A DNA stretch of 25,638 nucleotides. Origin: a virus. The stretch is from positions 1 through 25,638 of the IMG/VR virus record IMGVR_UViG_3300022187_000208. One strand, given 5' to 3'. This document shows, piece by piece, positions 20,545-25,638 of the stretch. The notes under the pieces were generated by a model, which was given only the letters and a program-made list of their open reading frames with translations, ran no database searches and was not told the origin of the DNA. Each line of letters starts with the position of its first letter. Within the stretch, counting starts at the first letter, position 1. The position numbers were made by a program, and so were the translations under genes.

Positions 20545-21515
20545 GAATAACCCCTCGGTGTTTGATAACTATAGATCTGATCAAAGAGCGCGTTGTAGTT
20601 AGTATTAACAAGACCCTGATTGAATGTACTCATAAACGGGCTAGACTGGAGGCTATAGTCTACACCGCCTGTGTAGGCAATACCGCCACTAGGGGTTTGG
20701 ATTTGTTGTGTCTGCGGCGCTAAGCCTACAGCCTGCATGAGATAATTACTGCCCATCTTTGTTACATCAGAAACAAACCTGTCTTTGGTGTTCTGAGCAA
20801 TCTTACCAAAGAAAGATTCATTCTGTTCTGATGCGGCCTTGGCTGTCTGTTCGATAACGGCTTCGGTTGCTTCTACGGGATCGTATCCTACATCCCCCGG
20901 CTGAGCATTCTTTAGCCTAGCTACTTCTTCTGGGGTTCTTGGTTGGTTTAAGATATCATCAAGTTGTTTTGTATCTTCCATATAGGTTTGGTATTCTTTT
21001 TCAGCTACTGATCGAGCATGGAAATCCATGCCTTGAGCATCCGTCTTCCAAGGATCAAAGATACCAGAAGCACTATCACGCACTGCACCAACACTCTTAC
21101 CTACGCCATCCATCCAAGACTGAAAGCCGCCCTCGGGGTTCATACCCATCTTAGCCAGCGTAGCATCAGAGACGCCCATCTTGCTCAGGAAACCACCACC
21201 TACTTCTTTAACAAAACCACCAACAGCATCAGTAACAGTACTGAATACTTTACCCGCAGTCTTACCAAAGTTAACAGCAGTCTGAAGGATTTTACCTACA
21301 CCCTGCATCAGTGGGTTCGACATAGCTCCAAGGGAGGTAGCAGCTTTTCCAAGCAGGCCTCCTATCCCCGGTAACAGAAAGGCCAGACCGATCTGCCCAA
21401 CGATACCAAGCTTACCCATGAACTTACCGATCTTCTTAAACGTGCGCTTAATGGCCTTACCGATCTTCTTAAAGACCTTCTTGACACCTTTAAATATCTT
21501 TTTAAGGAATCCCAT
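20541..21515 (-). CDS. Virion protein with cationic amphipathic N terminus, 324 aa
   Basis: The first 38 residues hold 14 Lys/Arg in the pattern KKIFKGVKKVFKKIGKAIKR, with aromatic and aliphatic residues on the opposite helical face, followed by a hydrophobic Gly-rich stretch (39-60, GQIGLAFLLPGIGGLLGKAA). The first acidic residue is Asp96. Such a start resembles membrane-active peptides. The rest is mixed, ending YSYQTPRGYS. Position and length suggest an ejection protein comparable to T7 gp14, which forms a pore in the outer membrane, but I see no clear homology. GGAGGC lies 6-7 bases before the ATG, which follows the previous stop immediately. Confidence 0.65.
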   Translation of the reverse strand: MGFLKKIFKGVKKVFKKIGKAIKRTFKKIGKFMGKLGIVGQIGLAFLLPGIGGLLGKAATSLGAMSNPLMQGVGKILQTAVNFGKTAGKVFSTVTDAVGGFVKEVGGGFLSKMGVSDATLAKMGMNPEGGFQSWMDGVGKSVGAVRDSASGIFDPWKTDAQGMDFHARSVAEKEYQTYMEDTKQLDDILNQPRTPEEVARLKNAQPGDVGYDPVEATEAVIEQTAKAASEQNESFFGKIAQNTKDRFVSDVTKMGSNYLMQAVGLAPQTQQIQTPSGGIAYTGGVDYSLQSSPFMSTFNQGLVNTNYNALFDQIYSYQTPRGYS

Positions 21516-23831
21516 TTAAGAGCCTCCACTCATCATATCACCAAATGTTTTAACAATCGTATCAATCTTAGAGAACGAAGTGCTACTAGGGTTCTCGTGG
21601 CTAAGGGCAGTAGCATACAGGTTAGTAGCATTAGTCTGGTAAGCAATATAAGACTGCTGATCAAACGCTGCCTCGTCCCTAAGCTGCTGCCACATCATAC
21701 TAAGAGCACTAGTCTCTAGGTTAAAAGCATTCATAGCATTCTGCTGGTTAATCGCATTAGCCGCTGCCGTGTCTGCTGTATTAGCCTGTCGCCTCCAGTT
21801 GACATTACTCTGCTCAATAGCCTGAGCATTAGCAGCATTCCACTGATCTCGTTGGAACTCTACTTGAGCATTGAACTGCTGAGTCTGTGTGTCTAGCTGA
21901 GCATTAAACTTAGCAGCCTCTTGTTCCATGCCAGCTTCTTGTAACTGAGCCACGTTGAACTGCTGAGCATTAAACTGCTCCATCTGATTAGCAGCCGCAG
22001 CATTCTGCATATTAACCTGATTGGCTAGGTTAGCCATAAAGGTCATTACTTGATTCTCTGAAGCTGCGTTGAACTGCTTAGCTGCATTAACAGCAGCTTG
22101 GTTACTTAGGAGCTTCTGCATCTGGCTCTGTGTATTGAGCATCTCCATCTGCTGCTCGTTGCTCAGGTTAGTAACATCCATCTGTAGGAAGTTACGAGCA
22201 TTCTCAATCTGTACACGAGTCAGAGCATCTGCATTAGCCAGATCCTGAGAGGCCAGAAGTGTAGCTTCTTGTAAGGCTGCTTGCTGTGCGTTGTTAACAT
22301 TAGTCAGTACAGCAGTCTGCATCCATTTAGAGTTAGCCAGTTCAACCTGCTGGGCAGCATTAAACTTAGCCATGTCCATACCAGCCTGAGTACTGGCATT
22401 GTAGATAGCAGTCTGCTGAGCAGCGTTAAGGTTAGCTACTCCGATCTCAGAAGCAATCTTAGCATCTAAGGCCCTGAGTTCTGCATCAGTCTGAAAGGCT
22501 ACTACGGCATTCTGAGAGTTAAGCTGAGCTTCAGTAACATCTACTTGTGTCTGCAACTGAGCACGAGTAATCTCTGCTTGTTGTCTGTTCTGGAGATTAA
22601 GGTTAGCTCGTTCTTTCAGGGCATTAGCATTACCCTGAGCAATCGGTAATGCCGCAGATACAATAGCACTAAACAGTGCTGTCTGTCCTACTGTAGAGGC
22701 TGACATACCTCTAGCAGCCATCTGTGCTTCTACTGCACTGACAGCAGGCAAGGCCCACGAAGGAGTCTCACCGTTTTCCATACCCTGTAGGAGGTTATCA
22801 ATCTGTGTAGATACAAGAGCTTCTGTTGGCAGCTCAGCTACTTGAGCCTGTACCTCTGGCTCCATGATGTCTACGTCTTCTAGTTTAGGTAGACCTGTCT
22901 TATCTACTTTAACTTCACCAGCCTGTACTGCCTTAGCAAAAGCCCCTTGAGATAACACACCATCAACGACTTTAGCCTGAGACTCTAACATCTCTCTGTT
23001 AGTAACAGCAGACTCTTTAACGTCTATTGGCTTCTCAGATAAGATAGCCTCTGCTATTCTAGATACTTCACCTGTAGCAGCTTCACCTACTGCGGCCTCT
23101 TGAATCTGTTGAGCACCGTAAGTAGTAGCCTTCTTAGGGTCTAACTGAGGTGTATCAGTAAGTACACCTTCTTTGGTTTTAATAGTAACATCTTCAGAAA
23201 CACTACTTGCTGTAACGTCTGTTTGTTCTCCTATCTGCTCAGCAGGCCCAGAGACAGTACCTTCAGGCAGTTGACCATCTTTAACAAGCTTCTCTTGTGT
23301 GATCTGAGTATCTGCTGAAAGTTTCTTTTCGCCAGAAGCGTATTGTTCTAAAGCCTTTTGTGTGCCTTCTGGATCAACACCCGGAGAAACAGAATCTTTA
23401 CCGCCGCCTGTAGGAGGAACAACAGTAGAACCAGTAGGGCCTACGTATTGCGTACCTGTCCAAGTAGCACCCTTAACATCACTTAAGGGATCTTTAACAC
23501 CACCGCTAGGGTTCTTAGCCTTCCAATCTTCATAGCCACCCCAACTTCTGAACTCTTCATCAGATATGTGACCATCTTTATCTGTATCCTGAACACCTAG
23601 ATTAAATGCTGCCATGTCATCAGGAGAGGCATTAGGAGCCGCGCCTGCTGCAATAGCTGCTTTAACCTCATCGGATTGAGGAACAGAAGTAGTAGTAGGT
23701 TGTCGGGGGTTTGAAGAAGGAAGATTCTTACGACCACCTGCTTTTACAGCACCTTCTAACATCTTAGGATCAATCATCCCAACAGCACCGCCAGTTTGAT
23801 ATCCTTTCCTTTTAGATTTCTTTCTAGCCAT
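21516..23831 (-). CDS. EF-hand and hendecad-repeat virion protein, 771 aa
   Basis: Residues 1-20 are basic, then YQTGGAVG. Residues 82-93 are a textbook EF-hand loop (DTDKDGHISDEE) with all Ca2+-liganding positions filled. Residues 110-340 are Pro/Thr/Ser/Val-rich and probably extended. Residues 411-707 are 27 uninterrupted 11-residue units, Ala/Gln/Asn-rich, with Asn at position 2 in 18 units; this predicts a long helical rod. The C terminus (708-771) is helical, ending FGDMMSGGS. It is likely a structural rod or ejection-tube component. The ATG at 23831 has no ribosome-binding site and lies 8 bases after a -10 box, so its mRNA may be leaderless. Confidence 0.7.
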   Translation of the reverse strand: MARKKSKRKGYQTGGAVGMIDPKMLEGAVKAGGRKNLPSSNPRQPTTTSVPQSDEVKAAIAAGAAPNASPDDMAAFNLGVQDTDKDGHISDEEFRSWGGYEDWKAKNPSGGVKDPLSDVKGATWTGTQYVGPTGSTVVPPTGGGKDSVSPGVDPEGTQKALEQYASGEKKLSADTQITQEKLVKDGQLPEGTVSGPAEQIGEQTDVTASSVSEDVTIKTKEGVLTDTPQLDPKKATTYGAQQIQEAAVGEAATGEVSRIAEAILSEKPIDVKESAVTNREMLESQAKVVDGVLSQGAFAKAVQAGEVKVDKTGLPKLEDVDIMEPEVQAQVAELPTEALVSTQIDNLLQGMENGETPSWALPAVSAVEAQMAARGMSASTVGQTALFSAIVSAALPIAQGNANALKERANLNLQNRQQAEITRAQLQTQVDVTEAQLNSQNAVVAFQTDAELRALDAKIASEIGVANLNAAQQTAIYNASTQAGMDMAKFNAAQQVELANSKWMQTAVLTNVNNAQQAALQEATLLASQDLANADALTRVQIENARNFLQMDVTNLSNEQQMEMLNTQSQMQKLLSNQAAVNAAKQFNAASENQVMTFMANLANQVNMQNAAAANQMEQFNAQQFNVAQLQEAGMEQEAAKFNAQLDTQTQQFNAQVEFQRDQWNAANAQAIEQSNVNWRRQANTADTAAANAINQQNAMNAFNLETSALSMMWQQLRDEAAFDQQSYIAYQTNATNLYATALSHENPSSTSFSKIDTIVKTFGDMMSGGS
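21711..22601 (-). repeat. 27 tandem 11-residue (33-bp) degenerate repeats
   Basis: Aligning residues 411-707 of the 771-aa protein in blocks of 11 gives Asn at position 2 in 18 of 27 blocks and Asp or Glu in five more, often with Ala at position 3. The register never slips across the whole array. Clear units are FNAQLDTQTQQ, FNAQVEFQRDQ and WNAANAQAIEQ. Repeats are conserved in protein rather than DNA. Confidence 0.8.
23553..23588 (-). other. Canonical EF-hand Ca2+-binding loop in the 771-aa protein
   Basis: Residues 82-93, DTDKDGHISDEE, fit the 12-residue loop: Asp at 1, 3 and 5, Gly at 6, Ile at 8 and Glu at 12. The flanks (DDMAAFNLGV before, FRSWGGYEDW after) can form the E and F helices. 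Only one clear hand is seen. Confidence 0.75.
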
Positions 23832-23839
23832 AATGAAAT

Positions 23840-23868
23840 ATTATACCATATTTTTGATCAAAAGTCAA
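23840..23868 (-). promoter_or_regulatory. Late sigma70 promoter, extended -10, close to the 771-aa start
   Basis: On the minus strand, TTGACT (23868-23863), a 17-base spacer and TATAAT (23845-23840) match 11 of 12 consensus bases; TGG before the -10 box adds the extended -10. Only 8 bases separate the -10 box from the ATG at 23831. The -35 box shares its TGA with the stop codon of the holin-like gene. This is the only strong promoter I found in the right block. Confidence 0.72.
23852..23863. promoter_or_regulatory. 12-bp palindrome in the promoter spacer, possible operator
   Basis: TTTTGATCAAAA is a perfect palindrome lying between the -35 and -10 boxes of the promoter at 23840-23868 (it touches the last base of the -35 box). 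A protein bound here would block RNA polymerase. It could also simply be AT-rich spacer sequence. Confidence 0.35.
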
Positions 23869-24263
23869 GACCTTGATCTAATGTCTTGAATAGTCTTTAC
23901 TGTTTTACTAGCTAACGGTACACCAGCACCAACACTAAAGACAGCCACGACTAGATACTGATACCAGTCCGGTGTTAAATCAAGTGCAGCAAATCCATCT
24001 TGTACAATCTGCGTAGCACCGGGAATGAAACAAAGCACTAGGGGGATAGATATTACCAAAGTAATATACTCATCCTTCCATGAGGTACTCAAATCCTCTG
24101 TGCGTTTCATATCCGCAAGGAACTCAGAAGCCTCTGCTTGCTGAACTCCTTCTAGAGTTTTCATGTGTCTAGCTTCTTCTAGCTCTTTCTTCTTTAGCCG
24201 CCTATCGCCTATACCATTAACTACACTAGCTACCGGGGCTACTAGAAGCTTTAACCATTCCAT
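23865..24263 (-). CDS. Holin-like membrane protein, 132 aa
   Basis: A 132-aa protein with a short amphipathic N-terminal segment (MEWLKLLVAPVASVVNGIGD), a charged linker (21-60), and two strong hydrophobic segments (ITLVISIPLVLCFIPG, about 67-82, and YQYLVVAVFSVGAGVPLA, about 101-118), ending in a basic tail. SWKDEY before the first helix resembles the 3-TM holin group found in phages and gene transfer agents. Holins open the inner membrane at lysis to release the endolysin; the probable endolysin is at 11142-11492. Its start overlaps the previous stop (TAATG). Assignment rests on topology and context. Confidence 0.62.
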   Translation of the reverse strand: MEWLKLLVAPVASVVNGIGDRRLKKKELEEARHMKTLEGVQQAEASEFLADMKRTEDLSTSWKDEYITLVISIPLVLCFIPGATQIVQDGFAALDLTPDWYQYLVVAVFSVGAGVPLASKTVKTIQDIRSRS

Positions 24264-24595
24264 TACTGATCATGTCCTGTTTTAATTTCTAGGCGCTGGA
24301 CTCTATCCGAAAGCTCCTTACGTTCTTCTGCACTCTTAGTCTGTAGATCAGCGAGTCTATTAATACTCTCAGAGATACGAGACATATTAGCCGTATAGGT
24401 TGCTTTCTCTTGAGCAGACCTTAGCTCTGTCTCTGCAATTCTTAATTCAATGTTCTGTAGTTTCTCTTCGTGATTAGTTAGATCATCGCTAAACGTATAG
24501 GCTGCGCCCATTAACAAACTAACTATACCACCAACTACTACCATTACTGGTACACTAACTCTATCTAGACTTACGTGATCTATCTCGTCACTCAT
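24263..24595 (-). CDS. Single-TM coiled-coil protein, possible i-spanin
   Basis: A 110-aa protein with one N-terminal membrane segment (VPVMVVVGGIVSLLMGAAYTF, about 15-35) and then a charged heptad-type coiled coil (38-105, NHEEKLQNIELRIAETELR and ERKELSDRVQRLE). This is the layout of inner-membrane spanins (Rz type), and the neighbouring lipoprotein and holin-like genes fit a lysis cassette. Other single-TM coiled-coil proteins look the same, so this is tentative. AAGGAA lies about 7 bases before the ATG; 11 bases separate it from the upstream gene. Confidence 0.55.
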   Translation of the reverse strand: MSDEIDHVSLDRVSVPVMVVVGGIVSLLMGAAYTFSDDLTNHEEKLQNIELRIAETELRSAQEKATYTANMSRISESINRLADLQTKSAEERKELSDRVQRLEIKTGHDQ

Positions 24596-24606
24596 GGAAT
24601 ATTTCC

Positions 24607-24951
24607 TTATGTTCCGTCAGTATGTTTAGGGCCATAAACTACGTGCTCAAGCTCGTGTTCTAAGACCGATTTAACTGCATCGTCTGTGGATTTACCCACA
24701 TAGATGTGTATAACATTGCTACCTACTCCCAACGCACATCCGTGGGCGTCGTGGTCACAATGCTTCATTAGCTCACTACCATCAACTACATTATAGAAGA
24801 TAACGGCTGAGTCTTGTAACTCAAAGCTCTGAGTCTTTGAGACTGTAGTTGTATGAGGGACTACCCTAGCGTCACAACTACCTAGACTAAAGCAGATGGC
24901 TACTATCAGTCCCGCCCGGAATAGCAAAGTACTTAGGTGGCATATGAACAT
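24607..24951 (-). CDS. Lipoprotein with HELEH zinc-protease motif
   Basis: A 114-aa protein. The N terminus is a signal peptide with lipobox LGSC (Cys26), preceded by AGLIVAICFS. Near the C terminus HELEH (99-103) is followed by VVYGPKH, giving HExxH with His110 as a possible third zinc ligand; the spacing is one residue longer than in metzincins. It would be lipid-anchored in the periplasm, where a peptidase could act on the cell wall or on envelope proteins. A role in lysis (o-spanin position next to an i-spanin-like gene) is also possible. It starts inside the previous gene (65-base overlap) after GAGGAAGG. Confidence 0.6.
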   Translation of the reverse strand: MFICHLSTLLFRAGLIVAICFSLGSCDARVVPHTTTVSKTQSFELQDSAVIFYNVVDGSELMKHCDHDAHGCALGVGSNVIHIYVGKSTDDAVKSVLEHELEHVVYGPKHTDGT

Positions 24952-25638
24952 TCCCTTCCTCGTCTACTGTAGGGGTGCGTGGATATATCTCGTCATACAG
25001 GGCCTTCAGCTCAGGATCACCTGCCACTTCTTCGAGCACAGGAACCTTCTGGGTGTAGGTGTCTTCAGGAACCTCCTCACCATCGCCATACACAGGAACT
25101 TGCTTGTAGCCCTCAATCTCGTCGGTTGTCTCGTAGTAGTCCAGCACCATTACCGGGGTTTCAATGACCTCAAGTAGCTCACCATCTTCTCCGTAGACAT
25201 TGCGCGTCTTAACGACTCCGACCTCGATAGGCTCTGGCAGTTCATTACCATCCTCGTCGTGAGTGCGAGTGACAGTCTTTTGCTTGTCATGTCGCACTAC
25301 CTTGTAGATTGGGTCGCCGTCTGTATAGCCCACAACCACTTGAGGCGTGTATGCAGGGACAGTTACAACCTCCTCTGTCCACTGAAGCTCACCCTCAATC
25401 TCGACCTGACGCTTGAATCCGTGGATTTCTTCGAGAGAGGTAACGGTCACAAAGGGCAGTTCAGCCAAGCCTTCAAGCTCGTCAATCGAGGTAATGACGA
25501 TCATGCTCTTAGTGCCATCTGGTGAATACTGAATATGCTTGCCCGAGCGTCCGTCGATCTTGCCTCTGTAGGGTGATTCCTCGTTTACGAGTCCTGTGGC
25601 CCTGAGAGCGTCCATGTCGTGACAGATGGAAATAATCA
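24887..25638 (-). CDS. Acidic beta-rich protein, unknown (5' end at window edge)
   Basis: The frame is open to the right edge. The only internal ATG near the start, at 25615, lacks a ribosome-binding site, and the last two bases of the window read TG on this strand, so an ATG or GTG may straddle the edge; 242 aa lie after 25615. The protein is acidic and Val/Thr/Tyr-rich, with alternating patterns such as FVTVTSLEE, QVVVGYTDGDPIYKVVRHDK and PVMVLDYYET that suggest beta strands, and DG-containing turns. It may be a tail-fibre or appendage part, but no domain is recognised. Local GC (about 52-55% in the lines counted) is higher than in the repeat gene (about 45%). Confidence 0.6.
   Translation of the reverse strand, partial: IISICHDMDALRATGLVNEESPYRGKIDGRSGKHIQYSPDGTKSMIVITSIDELEGLAELPFVTVTSLEEIHGFKRQVEIEGELQWTEEVVTVPAYTPQVVVGYTDGDPIYKVVRHDKQKTVTRTHDEDGNELPEPIEVGVVKTRNVYGEDGELLEVIETPVMVLDYYETTDEIEGYKQVPVYGDGEEVPEDTYTQKVPVLEEVAGDPELKALYDEIYPRTPTVDEEGNVHMPPKYFAIPGGTDSSHLL

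Noticed and set aside
21711-22601. Hendecad region as a DNA tandem repeat or CRISPR-like array
   Set aside because: The 33-bp units are not conserved as DNA; the periodicity is in the protein.
24790-24795. Minus-strand TATAAT in the lipoprotein gene
   Set aside because: The -35 region is poor at every allowed spacing and no TGn precedes it.
1-25638. tRNA genes, integrase, attachment site or lysogeny repressor
   Set aside because: None was recognised by eye; no cloverleaf with a T-loop consensus and no integrase motif were noticed.

Overview
The window is a compact stretch of a tailed-phage genome, most likely a T7-supergroup podovirus of the kind common in sea water. The evidence is a T7-type family A DNA polymerase, a T7 endonuclease I homologue, ThyX, a B12-dependent ribonucleotide reductase, and a late block of very large internal-virion-like proteins. 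Genes overlap by a few bases (ATGA, TAATG, GTGA junctions), no intergenic gap exceeds about 55 bases, and no tRNA, rRNA, CRISPR or insertion sequence is visible. The host cannot be named. Portal, capsid, tail, terminase, helicase and any RNA polymerase genes are not in the window.

Left block (1-11209, + strand): DNA metabolism and host takeover. In order: thyX (5' end cut off), an alpha/beta hydrolase, DNA polymerase, a small coiled-coil protein, two tandem sulfotransferase-like paralogues, a 55-aa protein, a GPSL-motif Rossmann-like protein, a 50-aa protein, a DnaQ-type exonuclease fused to a zinc ribbon, a PD-(D/E)XK nuclease, a predicted 41-aa membrane protein, an 83-aa basic protein, endonuclease I, a MazG/MazZ-like dNTP pyrophosphohydrolase, a small lipoprotein, class II RNR and four small unknown genes. 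Together they would recycle nucleotides from host DNA (nucleases), reduce them (RNR), make dTMP (ThyX), adjust pools (MazZ-like) and copy the genome (polymerase).

Right block (11142-25638, - strand): late genes read right to left. In order: an acidic beta-rich protein (cut by the right edge), a lipoprotein with a HELEH zinc motif, a TM plus coiled-coil protein, a holin-like protein, a 771-aa protein carrying an EF-hand and 27 tandem 11-residue repeats, a 324-aa protein with a strongly cationic amphipathic N terminus, a 200-aa acidic protein, a 602-aa protein, a 2117-aa multidomain protein with ParB-like and ADP-ribosyltransferase-like regions, a small HEILH zincin and an M15 peptidase (probable endolysin). 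The two blocks converge and their last genes overlap by 68 bp.

The most unusual signal is transcriptional. The left block carries at least three exact TTGACA-17-TATAAT sigma70 promoters and several near-exact ones buried inside coding sequences, each ahead of a small group of genes. The right block has one near-consensus extended -10 promoter placed so close to the 771-aa gene that its mRNA would be leaderless. This points to a phage that relies on the host RNA polymerase for many staggered transcripts.
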